Origin: Gemmatimonadota bacterium
GTDB lineage: Bacteria > Gemmatimonadota > Gemmatimonadetes > Gemmatimonadales > Gemmatimonadaceae
Direction of reading: 5' to 3'
Length of the DNA: 64,000 bases
NCBI GenBank assembly: GCA_040388625.1
Contig: JAZKBK010000001.1
Location: forward strand, 496,001-560,000
This document shows, one piece after another, positions 25,629-35,428 of the stretch (position 1 is the stretch's first letter; each line of letters begins with the position of its first letter). The position numbers and the translations under genes were made by a program. The notes beneath the pieces were generated by a model. It was not told the origin of the DNA, ran no database searches, and was given only the letters and a program-made list of their open reading frames with translations.

Positions 25629-26834
25629 TTGGCCCTGACTGAAGACTGCCCGCTCGCGGAGATCCTCGCGACGCGTCTTGTTGATTCGCGCGACGAATTG
25701 ACGGCCCGCTGGCTGGATCGCATCGCCGCGCGTGTGTCGGTCGATCCGAACCGGATATTCCCCACCGCGGATTTGCTGAATCACGTACCCGTTCTGATTG
25801 ACGGGATCGCCGCCTACGTCGCCAACCCAGCGTCAATCGTGTCCGCGGATATGACCGTCGTCGACAAGGCGCGCGAGCTCGGCGTTCTCCGCCACACTCA
25901 GGGGTTCGATCAGTATCAGATTCTCAAGGAATTCGAGATCCTTGGCGGGATTCTGCTCACGTTCGTTGGCAACGTCGCGGGCGACACAGACGTCGAGTGC
26001 ACGCGCGAAGAGCTCATGGCGTGCGCGCAGCGCGTCTTCCACGCCGTGTCTCTGATCCAGCAAGCTACTTCGACGCAATTCCTGCAGTTGGTGACGGATC
26101 GAGTTGCAGAGCGCGAAGAGCGTCTCCGAGCGTTCAATCGCGCGCTCACACACGAATTTCGAAATCGCATCGGTGCATGTCTTGGTGCCGGGCAGATTCT
26201 CCAGATCCCGAATCTGGAGGACGAGAAGCGTGGCGAGCTCGCAGCGGTAATCGTCCGTAACGTCCGCGGAATGCAGGGAATCCTCGACAATCTGCTCGAG
26301 CTCACCATGGTCGGCGCTGACGCACGACAGCACAGGCATGTGCGGCTGCCCGGTGCGGCAGCGGAAGTCGGCCGCGAGCTGCGCGAGATGGCGGCGGCGC
26401 AGGGTGTAACACTGCGATTCGGTGACAATCTGCCGGACGTTGAAGTCGCCGCGGCCGCGATCGAGTTGTGCCTCACGAACCTCGTCTCGAATGCCATCAA
26501 GTACAGCGATCCGGCGGAGCATGACCCCTGGATCGAGGTGCGCGGCGCTCTGGAAACACTGCGAGACGGCGACGTGGAAGTCGTGGTCGAGGTTGCGGAC
26601 AACGGGTTGGGAGTGCCTGAATCGGAGCGGGAGCGGCTTTTCGAGCGATTCTATCGGGCCAGTCACGGTGAGCGCGAGATTGAAGGCACCGGTCTCGGGC
26701 TCAGCATTGTGCGAGAGACGGTGAAATCGCTTGGCGGACGCGTCTGGGCCCGTTTCCCGGAAAAAGGATCCGTGTTCGCCTTCTCCCTCCCGTGCCGGCG
26801 CGATTACGAGACGAGAGCCGTCACGGCCGAATGA
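25629..26834 (+). CDS. sensor histidine kinase with RsbRD-type N-terminal domain
   Basis: 401 aa, no membrane segment, so cytoplasmic. Residues about 10-150 resemble the RsbRD N-terminal/globin-like sensor of stress-response regulators (RDELTARWLDRIA...HVPVLIDGIAAYV...GFDQYQILKEFEILGGILL). The kinase core has phospho-acceptor H175 (ALTHEFRNRIG), N-box with N287 (LTNLVSNAIKYSD), G1 (VADNGLGVP), F box (LFERFYR) and G2 GTGLGLSI at 353-360. TTG start. No response regulator is adjacent, so it is an orphan kinase. Signal and partner are unknown. Confidence 0.85.
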   Translation: MALTEDCPLAEILATRLVDSRDELTARWLDRIAARVSVDPNRIFPTADLLNHVPVLIDGIAAYVANPASIVSADMTVVDKARELGVLRHTQGFDQYQILKEFEILGGILLTFVGNVAGDTDVECTREELMACAQRVFHAVSLIQQATSTQFLQLVTDRVAEREERLRAFNRALTHEFRNRIGACLGAGQILQIPNLEDEKRGELAAVIVRNVRGMQGILDNLLELTMVGADARQHRHVRLPGAAAEVGRELREMAAAQGVTLRFGDNLPDVEVAAAAIELCLTNLVSNAIKYSDPAEHDPWIEVRGALETLRDGDVEVVVEVADNGLGVPESERERLFERFYRASHGEREIEGTGLGLSIVRETVKSLGGRVWARFPEKGSVFAFSLPCRRDYETRAVTAE

Positions 26835-26980
26835 CCGAGCGCCAGGGCTGCATGCCGCACGCTTGATAGATGTCGTCCTGGCGCCCCGGCTGACCCCGCG
26901 GTGGCGCTAAATTACAGCCAGAAGAATCCCGTAAATGCGGAAGGCCCGCCCGGCTGACCGAATCCATTTCATCCCCAGTC

Positions 26981-28135
26981 ATGCTAGTCTGGCTCGCACC
27001 TGTATTTGTCCTGGGAATCGTGGTTTTTGTCCACGAGTTCGGCCATTTTCTCGCCGCGAAGGCGTTCGGCGTCTATGCCCCGCGGTTCTCGATCGGGTTC
27101 GGCCCCGCCATCGCGAAGAAACGTTTTGGCGAGACCGAGTACCGGATCGGGATTCTGCCTATCGGTGGCTACGTTCGGATGGCCTCGCGGCTGGATGAGA
27201 CGAGCGCCGTGCTGGAAGGCGGCGGGGAGCTGGTCGCCGCCGCCGACAACCTGGATCCCGAAGAGATGATCCCGTTCGGCTCCAAGCCGGTGCCCGAGGA
27301 TCGCTGGTTCGAGTCCAAGTCGCTCCCGGCGAGGCTGATCATAATGCTCGCCGGCGTGACGATGAACGTGCTTCTGGGTTGGGCGATAAACGTCGCACTC
27401 GTCAAGACTTACGAGCACGCGGCGACAAGTCGCTTGAGCCTCGTCGTGGCAGATAAGCCGGCGTCCATAGCCGGTTTTCAGAAGGGCGACAGCATCGTCG
27501 CGGTGAACGGTGCGCCGATCGGCGGGTGGGATGATTTCGTAGCGGTCATCAAGCGCTCCAGCGGAACGCCTGTAGCGGTGAAGGTGCTGCGCGGCACGAC
27601 GCCGCTGTCCCTGAGCGTAACGCCTGTCTCCGATACGGTCACGGATCCGAGTACCGGAACTGTGAGCCGGGAAGGACGCATCGGCGTTGCAGCGGGCCAG
27701 AGCGACGAGACCGTCGGGATTGGACGGGCAGTGGTGGATGGCAGCCAGGCGACGCTCGACATGGGCACTCTGGTCTTCACGTCGCTGCGCAGAATCGCGA
27801 CGCGTCAGACCTCTGTGTCGGAGCTGGGCGGCCCGATCCTCATCGCGCAGTCGTCGGTTCAGGCGGCAAAGCAGGGAGGCTCCGTGCTGTTCTACCTGAT
27901 AGCGCTGCTGAGCGTAAACCTGGCGGTATTCAACCTGCTGCCAGTCCCGATTCTGGATGGCGGTCAGATCGTGGTTCAGGTGGTCGAGGCGGCCCGCGGG
28001 CAGCCGTTGAGCGACAGGGCGCGCGAGAACGTGGCTCGTGTGGGGCTGGCGCTCATTCTGGCGCTGTTCGTGATGGTGACCTTCAACGACATCAAGCGGC
28101 TGGTCGTCGGGGTCGTCGCGGGGCACGCCGGGTAA
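26981..28135 (+). CDS. rseP: RIP metalloprotease RseP (site-2 protease)
   Basis: 384 aa intramembrane zinc protease that releases envelope-stress sigma factors. Zinc motif HEFGH at residues 18-22 in the first membrane helix, one PDZ domain near 140-210 (GFQKGDSIVAVNGAPIGGWDD), and the C-terminal NLLPVPILDGGQ motif giving the third zinc ligand. One PDZ is seen, where E. coli has two. It stands alone behind a 146-base gap after the histidine kinase. Confidence 0.94.
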   Translation: MLVWLAPVFVLGIVVFVHEFGHFLAAKAFGVYAPRFSIGFGPAIAKKRFGETEYRIGILPIGGYVRMASRLDETSAVLEGGGELVAAADNLDPEEMIPFGSKPVPEDRWFESKSLPARLIIMLAGVTMNVLLGWAINVALVKTYEHAATSRLSLVVADKPASIAGFQKGDSIVAVNGAPIGGWDDFVAVIKRSSGTPVAVKVLRGTTPLSLSVTPVSDTVTDPSTGTVSREGRIGVAAGQSDETVGIGRAVVDGSQATLDMGTLVFTSLRRIATRQTSVSELGGPILIAQSSVQAAKQGGSVLFYLIALLSVNLAVFNLLPVPILDGGQIVVQVVEAARGQPLSDRARENVARVGLALILALFVMVTFNDIKRLVVGVVAGHAG

Positions 28136-28240
28136 GGACTCCGGGCCTACCGTCCCACTCCCAAACAGCTTAGTTTTAAAGGCTTACCGCGAAATTAGAA
28201 GACCCGACGCGCAGATTGCGCGACACGCACACCCTGTTAC

Positions 28241-28501
28241 ATGGCTTTCGACAAGACTCCGACAATCGAGAAGTACCGCGCGAGCGAGACCGATACCGGT
28301 TCCTCACGCGTCCAGGTGGCCGTCCTGACCGACCGGATCAACTACCTGAACGAGCACTTCAAGACCCACAAGAAGGATCACCACAGCCGGCGTGGGCTAC
28401 TGAAGATGGTTGGCCGGCGTCGCCGGCTTCTCGATTACATGAAGCGGACAGAAGTCGAGGGGTATCGCCAGCTCATCGCCGAGCTCGGGCTCCGTTACTA
28501 A
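28241..28501 (+). CDS. rpsO: 30S ribosomal protein S15
   Basis: 86 aa primary binder of the 16S rRNA central junction. Typical text [49 protein letters not shown]. The upstream 105-base leader is AT-richer than its surroundings and probably contains the promoter, although no clean hexamer pair was found. It is followed by the hairpin region and pnp, the classic rpsO-pnp arrangement. Confidence 0.96.
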   Translation: MAFDKTPTIEKYRASETDTGSSRVQVAVLTDRINYLNEHFKTHKKDHHSRRGLLKMVGRRRRLLDYMKRTEVEGYRQLIAELGLRY

Positions 28502-28519
28502 CACGAAAGTTGAACGGGA

Positions 28520-28569
28520 AAACGCGCGTCGTGAGGATGACATCGTAGTCATCCATCATGCGCGCGTTT
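28520..28569 (+). promoter_or_regulatory. long imperfect stem-loop in the rpsO-pnp interval
   Basis: Outer stem 28520-28528 with 28561-28569 (AAACGCGCG with CGCGCGTTT, 9 bp perfect); an internal loop of about 6 bases on each side; inner stem 28535-28541 with 28548-28554 (GGATGAC with GTCATCC, 7 bp perfect); loop ATCGTA. A smaller hairpin follows at 28579-28594 (ACACCT with AGGTGT). In E. coli the equivalent place holds RNase III sites used in PNPase autoregulation, so a similar role is plausible. Confidence 0.55.
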
Positions 28570-28623
28570 CGTGTTCCGACACCTGTGCAGGTGTGGAATG
28601 AAAACTGAGAGAAAATCTGAGAG

Positions 28624-30843
28624 ATGATGAAACGAATTGAAAGGCAGTTTGCCGGCCGTACCCTGAGTATCGAAACGGGACGCATGGCAAAACAGGCAGC
28701 GGGCTCCGCGCTTGTGCAGTTTGGCGACACGATGGTCCTCGTCGCCGTCACGGTGAGCGACAAGGAAAGCACGCTCCCATTCTTCCCCCTCACGGTCGAA
28801 TACCGCGACAAGGCTTACGCCGCGGGCAAGATTCCCGGCGGCTTCATCAAGCGCGAGGGGCGTCCACAGGACACCGAGATCCTTTCGGCGCGTATCATCG
28901 ACCGGTCCATCCGGCCGCTGTTCCCCGAAGGCTTCAAGAACGAGACCCAGGTCTTCGTCTCCGTCATCTCGGCCGATCAGGAAAACGACGCCGACGTGCT
29001 GGCACTGGTCGCGACATCGTTTGCGCTCAACGCTTCCAAGATTCCGTTCGCTGGCCCGATCGCAGCCGTTCGGGTGGGACGCGTACAGGACAAGTGGGTT
29101 CTCAACCCGACATTCCTGCAGCTGCAGCACAGCGACATGGACATCGTTGTCGCAGGCTCGAAGGACTCGATCGTCATGGTCGAGGGCGGCGCGATCGAAG
29201 TCGGTGAAGATGACATCCTCGGCGCCCTGACCATCGCTCACAAGGGGATCAACGAGCTGGTCGCAATGCAGGAAGAGCTGCTCGCCGACACTCGTCAGCC
29301 CAAGATGACTTGGACCAAAGCCGAGCCGCCAGCCGAGTTGACTGCCGCAGTCAACAAGATTGCGCAGGGAAAGATCGCCGAGGCGATCAACCAGGCCGAC
29401 AAGCACACGCGCATCGAAGCGGTCGAAGCGGTCAAGAAAGCCGCGGTCGAGCAGTTGCTCGCAGACTTCCCGGACAACTCGAAGGACATCTCGAATCTCG
29501 TGGGCGACCTCGAGTACAACGCGCTCCGCTCCCAGGTGCTCGACACCAAGCATCGCGTCGACGGCCGTACCACCACCGAAGTGCGCAAGATCACGATCGA
29601 CACGCACGTGCTACCGCGCGCACATGGCTCCGCGCTGTTCACGCGCGGGCAGACGCAGGCGCTTGTCTCGGTAACACTGGGTACAGCGAACGACGTGCAG
29701 CGTCTCGATTCGATCGACGAATCGGGTGAGACCACCAAGTCGTTCATGCTGCACTACAATTTTCCGCCGTTCTCGACCGGCGAAGTTCGCCCGATTCGTG
29801 GCACCAGCCGGCGCGAGATCGGTCACGGCAATCTGGCCGAGCGCGCGCTGCACGCGGTGCTGCCGCCGTTCGACGAATTCCCATACACCATTCGTATCGT
29901 CTCCGACGTGCTCGAGTCAAACGGATCGTCGTCGATGGCGACGGTCTGCGGCGGCTCGCTGTCGTTGTTCGACGCTGGCGTTCCGATTCGCTCGCCAGTT
30001 GCCGGCGTCGCGATGGGCCTCATCAAGGAGGGCAAGCGCTACGCGATTCTCACCGACATCCTCGGGACCGAAGATCACCTGGGCGACATGGACTTCAAGG
30101 TCGCCGGCACCGAGAAGGGAATCACGTCGATCCAGATGGACATCAAGATCCAGGGACTGGATCTCAAGATCATGCATGAGGCAATGGCGCAGGCACGGAT
30201 CGGCCGTCTGCACATCCTCGGCGAGATGAACAAGGCGCTGCCGGCGGTTCGCCCGGAGCTGTCGGAGTACGCACCACGGATCGTCACGGTCAACATCAAC
30301 CCCGAGAAGATCGGTGAGCTGATCGGGCCCAAGGGCAAGACGATCCGGGGCATTCAGGAAGAGACTGGTGCCGAGATCAGCGTCGATGACAGCGGAATGG
30401 TGACTATCGCCGCCGTTGGTGGCGAGGCGATGGAACGCGCCCGACAGATGGTTCAGGCGATCACCGCCGAGCCCGAGATCGGCGCCACGTACGAAGGCAC
30501 GGTCAAGAGCACTACCGCGTTCGGTGCGTTCGTCGAGATCATGCCGGGCACGGAAGGTCTCGTTCACATCTCCGAGCTCAAGCACGGCCGCACCGAGAAG
30601 ACCGAGGACGTCGTCAAGAAGGGCGATCGTGTTCGCGTGAAGGTTCTCGATCGCGATGAGCGTGGTCGTCTTCGTCTTTCGATGAAGGCACTCGACGCCG
30701 CGCCGGAAGGTGGTTCGTCAAGCGAGCGTGCTCCGCGCAGCGAATCGTCTGCACCAGCTGAAGGCGAAGAGAATCAGGAGAGCAGCGAGCGCAGTGAGCG
30801 CCCGCGGCGGCCGCGCAGCAGTGGGCGTGGGCGCAGGGATTAG
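28624..30843 (+). CDS. pnp: polyribonucleotide nucleotidyltransferase (PNPase)
   Basis: 3'-5' phosphorolytic exoribonuclease and RNA-tailing enzyme (739 aa). Two RNase PH-like core domains joined by a helical domain, then KH (NPEKIGELIGPKGKTIRGIQEETGAEISV) and S1 (GATYEGTVKSTTAFGAFVEIMPGTEGLVHISEL) domains, followed by a ~45-residue Ser/Glu/Arg-rich tail ending in an Arg-rich patch. ATG 28624 follows a GAGAGATG purine stretch. Its 3' end overlaps the M16 peptidase start. Confidence 0.97.
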   Translation: MMKRIERQFAGRTLSIETGRMAKQAAGSALVQFGDTMVLVAVTVSDKESTLPFFPLTVEYRDKAYAAGKIPGGFIKREGRPQDTEILSARIIDRSIRPLFPEGFKNETQVFVSVISADQENDADVLALVATSFALNASKIPFAGPIAAVRVGRVQDKWVLNPTFLQLQHSDMDIVVAGSKDSIVMVEGGAIEVGEDDILGALTIAHKGINELVAMQEELLADTRQPKMTWTKAEPPAELTAAVNKIAQGKIAEAINQADKHTRIEAVEAVKKAAVEQLLADFPDNSKDISNLVGDLEYNALRSQVLDTKHRVDGRTTTEVRKITIDTHVLPRAHGSALFTRGQTQALVSVTLGTANDVQRLDSIDESGETTKSFMLHYNFPPFSTGEVRPIRGTSRREIGHGNLAERALHAVLPPFDEFPYTIRIVSDVLESNGSSSMATVCGGSLSLFDAGVPIRSPVAGVAMGLIKEGKRYAILTDILGTEDHLGDMDFKVAGTEKGITSIQMDIKIQGLDLKIMHEAMAQARIGRLHILGEMNKALPAVRPELSEYAPRIVTVNINPEKIGELIGPKGKTIRGIQEETGAEISVDDSGMVTIAAVGGEAMERARQMVQAITAEPEIGATYEGTVKSTTAFGAFVEIMPGTEGLVHISELKHGRTEKTEDVVKKGDRVRVKVLDRDERGRLRLSMKALDAAPEGGSSSERAPRSESSAPAEGEENQESSERSERPRRPRSSGRGRRD

Positions 30844-32098
30844 CAGTACCGGGGCGGACGTCCATCGGACGGTTCTCCCGAACGGCCTGACCGTGCTCTC
30901 GGACAATGTTCCGGGAGTGCGGTCGGTTGCCTTTGGGGCGTGGGTACGCGCCGCAACGTTGCACGAGCGTGCGGAGAAGATGGGAATCTCGCACATGCTC
31001 GAGCACATGGTATTCAAGGGCACGAAGCGGCGTAGTGCGAAGGACATCAGTCTTGCGCTGGAGACGCTGGGCGGCTCGCTGGACGCGTATACGGCGCGCG
31101 AGCACACATCGTATCAAGCTCGGGTGCTGGACGAGCACATACGCGACGCGGCGGACGTGATAGGTGACCTCGTCTTCAACCCCGTGTTTCGTGCCGCCGA
31201 CCTCAAGCTCGAGCGCAAGGTAGTGATCGAGGAGATCGCCATGGTGGACGACACGCCGGACGACCTCGTGTTCGAGGTGCACAACGAAAAACTGTTCGGT
31301 GACAACGGCTACGGTTACCGCATTCTCGGAACGCGGGAGACCGTCGGCTCGTTCACGATCAGTGATCTGGACGAGCTGCACGCAGCTGCCTACAGACCGG
31401 GAAACATTGTGGTCGCGGCAGCGGGATCGATCGACCACGACCAGCTGCTGAACATCCTGGGTGAGACAGGCTGGCTGGATGTCCCGGCGGGGAGTATCGA
31501 TTTCGCCGCGCCACCTCCGGTATTTCAAGCCCCCTCGTATACGCACGTCGAGCGGGCCGGCGCACAGACGCAGCTCGTTTTTGGCAGCGAGGCGCCAGCG
31601 CACGGCGACGAGCGAAGATATGCGTTCTGTCTCATCAGCATGTTGCTGGGTGGCGGAATGAGCTCGCGACTGTTCCAGCACGTGCGCGAGGAATTGGGAC
31701 TGGCGTACGCCGTGCATACTTTCTCGTCGTTCTATTCGCGCGCGGGGATGCACGGGGTGTATGTTGGTACGTCACCAGAATCGGCTGACGAGGCCGCTGG
31801 CGCGGTAATCGCGGAGCTTGCGCGTATCGCGATCGATGGTGTTCCGGCGGATGAGCTCGTCGCCGCCAAGCAGCAGTTGAAGGGTCAGATTACACTCTCG
31901 CTCGAGACACCGAGTGCGCGCATGTACCGCGCGGCCGGCCTCGAGCTGTATGAAGAGCCGTTCCGCTCACTCGACGAGATGTTGTCGCTGGTAGATGCGA
32001 TCGATGAGCAGACGGTATCGGAAGTTTGCTCTGCGTGTTTTCAGCCGTCCGGACAGACAGTAGTCAGCCTCGGACCTGCACCTCTAACAATTCTGTAA
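30827..32098 (+). CDS. M16-family zinc peptidase (processing-peptidase-like)
   Basis: About 423 aa. Inverted zinc motif HxxEH at residues 56-60 (SHMLEH) with the distal Glu in VVIEEIAMVDD; the C-terminal half carries the degenerate second M16 domain (GGGMSSRLFQHVREELGLAYAVHTF). Such proteins (PqqL/YmxG/mitochondrial MPP relatives) often follow pnp in many phyla. No ATG exists near the conserved start, so GTG 30827 or 30821 inside the pnp tail is used, a 17-23 base overlap. No signal peptide, so cytoplasmic. Substrates unknown. Confidence 0.88.
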   Translation: MGAGISSTGADVHRTVLPNGLTVLSDNVPGVRSVAFGAWVRAATLHERAEKMGISHMLEHMVFKGTKRRSAKDISLALETLGGSLDAYTAREHTSYQARVLDEHIRDAADVIGDLVFNPVFRAADLKLERKVVIEEIAMVDDTPDDLVFEVHNEKLFGDNGYGYRILGTRETVGSFTISDLDELHAAAYRPGNIVVAAAGSIDHDQLLNILGETGWLDVPAGSIDFAAPPPVFQAPSYTHVERAGAQTQLVFGSEAPAHGDERRYAFCLISMLLGGGMSSRLFQHVREELGLAYAVHTFSSFYSRAGMHGVYVGTSPESADEAAGAVIAELARIAIDGVPADELVAAKQQLKGQITLSLETPSARMYRAAGLELYEEPFRSLDEMLSLVDAIDEQTVSEVCSACFQPSGQTVVSLGPAPLTIL

Positions 32099-32105
32099 TA
32101 CGGCC

Positions 32106-33221
32106 ATGAAGATCGGAGTCCCGAAGGAAATAAAGACTAACGAGAACCGCGTCGCGCTCGTGCCTGCTGGCGCTGAAGCTCTCGTATCGGCAGGTCACTC
32201 GGTGATGATAGAGAAGGGCGGCGGCGAGGGAAGCGGATTCTCCGACGAGATGTACACGTCGGTCGGCGCGACCATCGGTGCCGATGCGGATGCCGTCTGG
32301 CGCGAAGCGGACATGATCATGAAGGTCAAGGAGCCCATCGCGGTGGAATGGCCGCGCATGAAGAAGGGCCAGGTGATCTTCACGTACTTCCATTTCGCGG
32401 CCGACGAGAAGCTCACCAGGGCGCACATGGACAGCGGGGCAATCTGCATCGCATACGAGACTGTGGAGCTCACGAACCGTGAACTGCCGCTTCTCACTCC
32501 GATGTCGGAAGTCGCCGGCCGCATGGCGGTTCAGGAAGGCGCCAAGTACCTCGAGAAGCTGTACGGCGGCCGCGGTGTGCTGCTGGGCGGCGTTCCGGGC
32601 GTGGCACCGGCCAAGGTCGTGGTCATCGGTGGTGGCGTGGTCGGCGTCAATGCCGCCAAGATGGCCGCCGGACTCGGCGCCAAGGTAGCGGTGCTCGACG
32701 TGTCGCTGGAGCGCCTGCGCTACCTCTCCGACGTCATGCCGGCCAACGTGACTTTCATCTATTCCAACAGGCACAATCTCCTGGAGCAGATCCGTACCGC
32801 CGACCTGGTCGTCGGAGGCGTTCTGATTCCCGGAGCCAAGGCGCCCAAGCTGGTCCGCCGCGAGGACCTCAAGACCATGCAGCAGGGCTCGGTGATCGCT
32901 GACGTTGCGATCGATCAGGGCGGCTGTTTCGAGACGAGCCATCCGACAACGCACGAAAATCCAACCTACGTGGTGGACGGCGTGATCCACTATGCAGTGG
33001 CCAACATGCCTGGTGGCGTGCCTCGCACCTCCACGCTGGCGCTCACCAATGCTACCTTCCCCTACGCGCTGCTTCTCGCGAATAAGGGTTGGAAGCAGGC
33101 GCTTCGCGATAATGCCGCGTTGCGAAAGGGGCTCAATATCGTCGAGGGCAAGGTCACCTATCCTGGTGTGGCCGACGCTTTCGGAATGCCGTTATCCGAT
33201 CCGGACACGTTCATCAAGTAG
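32106..33221 (+). CDS. ald: alanine dehydrogenase
   Basis: NAD-dependent interconversion of L-alanine and pyruvate plus ammonia (371 aa). R15, K75 (MKVKEP) and H96 (FTYFHFAAD) match the substrate-binding and catalytic positions of characterised alanine dehydrogenases, and the Rossmann loop reads VVIGGGVVGVNAAKMAAGLGA. It lies 7 bases after the M16 peptidase and 36 bases before mreB. Alanine supply for peptidoglycan is a possible link to the following rod-shape genes. Confidence 0.95.
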   Translation: MKIGVPKEIKTNENRVALVPAGAEALVSAGHSVMIEKGGGEGSGFSDEMYTSVGATIGADADAVWREADMIMKVKEPIAVEWPRMKKGQVIFTYFHFAADEKLTRAHMDSGAICIAYETVELTNRELPLLTPMSEVAGRMAVQEGAKYLEKLYGGRGVLLGGVPGVAPAKVVVIGGGVVGVNAAKMAAGLGAKVAVLDVSLERLRYLSDVMPANVTFIYSNRHNLLEQIRTADLVVGGVLIPGAKAPKLVRREDLKTMQQGSVIADVAIDQGGCFETSHPTTHENPTYVVDGVIHYAVANMPGGVPRTSTLALTNATFPYALLLANKGWKQALRDNAALRKGLNIVEGKVTYPGVADAFGMPLSDPDTFIK

Positions 33222-33257
33222 TCCGGTACCACCCTCGTAACTTGTAGGAAAGCACGC

Positions 33258-34295
33258 ATGCGCTGGCCGTTCTTCAAAGGTGGGTCCTTCTTCCCGGCGA
33301 CCGGGATCGCCGTGGACCTCGGGACCGCGAACACTCTTGTTTATGTAAAGGGTGAAGGGATCGTTCTGAACGAGCCCTCCGTCGTCGCGCTCGATCGCGA
33401 AACCAAGAAGGTGAAGGGCGTTGGCCTGGAGGCCAAGCGCATGCTCGGACGTACGCCGGAAAACGTGCTGGCAGTGCGTCCCATGAAGGACGGCGTCATC
33501 GCCGACTTCGACGTCACCGAGAAGATGCTGCGCTATTTCCTGGCGCTCATCATCGAAAACCACGTTTTCCGTGTCAAGCCGCGCGTGATCGTCTGCGTCC
33601 CTTCGGGGATCACTGAGGTCGAGAAGCGCGCGGTCCGTGATTCCGCGCTCGGCGCAGGCGCCAAGGAAGTGATGATGGTCGCCGAGCCGATGGCGGCGGC
33701 GATCGGCGTGGGGCTCCCCGTCGACACGCCGACGGGCAACATGGTGATCGATATCGGTGGCGGAACTACTGAAATTGCAGTAATTGCGCTTTCGGGCATC
33801 GTCAGCGACACGTCGATCCGTACCGGCGGCGACGAGCTGGATCAGGCGATTCTCCAGTTCATGCGCAAGAATCACAGCCTGCTGATCGGCGAAGCGACTG
33901 CGGAGCAGGTGAAGATTCAGATCGGCTCCGCCCATCCGGTCGGCGACGAACGCGAGATGGACGTGAAGGGACGCGATCTCGTGTCGGGAATTCCCAAGAC
34001 CGTACGCGTCCACTCGTCCGAGATTCGCGAGGCGGTGCAGGAGCCAATTCAGCAGATCGTGGATGCTGTGCGCCGCGCTCTCGAGATCACGCCACCGGAA
34101 CTCGCGGCCGACATCGTCGATCGCGGAATCGTGATGACTGGCGGCGGCGCTCTGATTCGCGGCCTCGATGTTCTACTTGCTCAGGAAACCGGCCTTTCAA
34201 TTCATGTTGACGAAGATCCGCTGACGTGCGTCGTGCGCGGCACCGGCCGGATCCTCGACGACGAAGAAAAGTACTGGTCGGTTCTCTCGCCCTGA
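33258..34295 (+). CDS. mreB: rod-shape-determining actin homologue MreB
   Basis: 345 aa cytoskeletal ATPase that positions the elongation machinery. Actin-fold motifs: [14 protein letters not shown] (phosphate 1), [17 protein letters not shown] (phosphate 2) and [16 protein letters not shown] (adenosine). GTAGGAAAG acts as ribosome site before the ATG. First of mreB-mreC-mreD-mrdA-rodA. Confidence 0.97.
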   Translation: MRWPFFKGGSFFPATGIAVDLGTANTLVYVKGEGIVLNEPSVVALDRETKKVKGVGLEAKRMLGRTPENVLAVRPMKDGVIADFDVTEKMLRYFLALIIENHVFRVKPRVIVCVPSGITEVEKRAVRDSALGAGAKEVMMVAEPMAAAIGVGLPVDTPTGNMVIDIGGGTTEIAVIALSGIVSDTSIRTGGDELDQAILQFMRKNHSLLIGEATAEQVKIQIGSAHPVGDEREMDVKGRDLVSGIPKTVRVHSSEIREAVQEPIQQIVDAVRRALEITPPELAADIVDRGIVMTGGGALIRGLDVLLAQETGLSIHVDEDPLTCVVRGTGRILDDEEKYWSVLSP

Positions 34296-34303
34296 GGTAG
34301 AGG

Positions 34304-35428
34304 GTGGCGCGCCTCGGACGCTCGAACAATCGGATCGATAGCACCGTACTGGTCGTCTGCGCGGTTCTCTCGCTCATCGCGCTCGTCCTTCCGACGCAGG
34401 TGCGCGAACCAATCGCGAGCGGCCTCCGGCGCAGCGTACTGGCTCCGTTGCTCAGATTACAGCAGAGCGCAGAGGAGACCCGCCGCGCCTTCACAATGCA
34501 CGACTCCGTGGTATCGCGGCGCGACTCGATCGCGCTCCGCGAAATGGGTGTGGGAGCCCTGGAAACCGAGAATGCGCGGTTACGCGAGATTCTGGGACTC
34601 GGCAGCCGCCTCAAATGGGGGTTTGTCCCGGCCGAGGCACTGCACGGCCGCGGGGTACGCGATGAATTTGGCGTGACGCTGAGCGCGGGCTCACGCGCTG
34701 GTGTGCTTAAGCTGAGCCCCGTCGTCGCGCCCGAAGGTCTCGTCGGCGTCGTCGATAACGTGGATCCGATGATCAGCCACGCGATGGTGTGGACTCATCC
34801 GGACTTTCGCGTAAGCGCGATGTCCGAGGATGCCTCCGCGTTCGGAATCGTGCAGGCACATCTCGAGTCAGGTGCGGGGCGCTATCTCATGGAAATGCGC
34901 GGAGTTCCGTTCCGCACCTCCATCAAGCCGGGAACGATGGTCGTGAGCTCCGGACTCGGCGGCGTCTACCCGCGCGGCATTCCGATCGGACGTGTGATCG
35001 GTGAGACGAAGACCGCCGAAACGTGGGCTCGCACGTATCTCATCCGCCCAGCTGTCTTTCCGGCGGACGTTTATGCAGTGATGATACTTCGCCCCGACCG
35101 CGCCACCGCTGGCGTGGATAACGTCTGGGCTGTCGGCACGATCGCGGACTCGTCCGTCCGGAAGGTGGTGGCCGCGGGTGACTCGCTCGCACGCACGGCC
35201 GCGCTCGCCGAGGCAACGGCGCGTCAGGCGGTGCAGGATTCCATCACTCGCGACAGCCTGAGACGCGCGGGAGTCCCGGAGCAGAGCATCGTTCCACCGG
35301 ATAGTCTTGCAAGAGTGCGGCGTCCAATTCTGCGCCGCGACAGCGTCCGGGTCGACACGACGCGCCGGGATACGTCGCGTCGCGCACCTGCACGACGCGA
35401 CTCAGTGCCGGTTCCGCACAATCCATGA
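34304..35428 (+). CDS. mreC: rod-shape-determining protein MreC
   Basis: 374 aa. One N-terminal membrane helix (STVLVVCAVLSLIALVLPTQV), a coiled coil containing ALETENARLREILGL, then the periplasmic double beta-barrel (GFVPAEALHG... VAPEGLVGVVDNVD... GTMVVSSGLGGVYPRGIPIGRVIG). The extra C-terminal ~90 residues are low-complexity and rich in Arg/Asp/Ser (RRDSVRVDTTRRDTSRR). GTG start. The stop is embedded in the first unit of a 12-bp tandem repeat. Confidence 0.93.
   Translation: MARLGRSNNRIDSTVLVVCAVLSLIALVLPTQVREPIASGLRRSVLAPLLRLQQSAEETRRAFTMHDSVVSRRDSIALREMGVGALETENARLREILGLGSRLKWGFVPAEALHGRGVRDEFGVTLSAGSRAGVLKLSPVVAPEGLVGVVDNVDPMISHAMVWTHPDFRVSAMSEDASAFGIVQAHLESGAGRYLMEMRGVPFRTSIKPGTMVVSSGLGGVYPRGIPIGRVIGETKTAETWARTYLIRPAVFPADVYAVMILRPDRATAGVDNVWAVGTIADSSVRKVVAAGDSLARTAALAEATARQAVQDSITRDSLRRAGVPEQSIVPPDSLARVRRPILRRDSVRVDTTRRDTSRRAPARRDSVPVPHNP

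Noticed and set aside
24700-25836. 378-codon open frame on the minus strand opposite dxr
   Set aside because: Arg/Gln/Pro-rich translation typical of antisense frames; spans dxr and the start of the histidine kinase.
28136-28240. Clear promoter hexamers upstream of rpsO
   Set aside because: The region is AT-rich but no -35/-10 pair with 16-18 base spacing was found.
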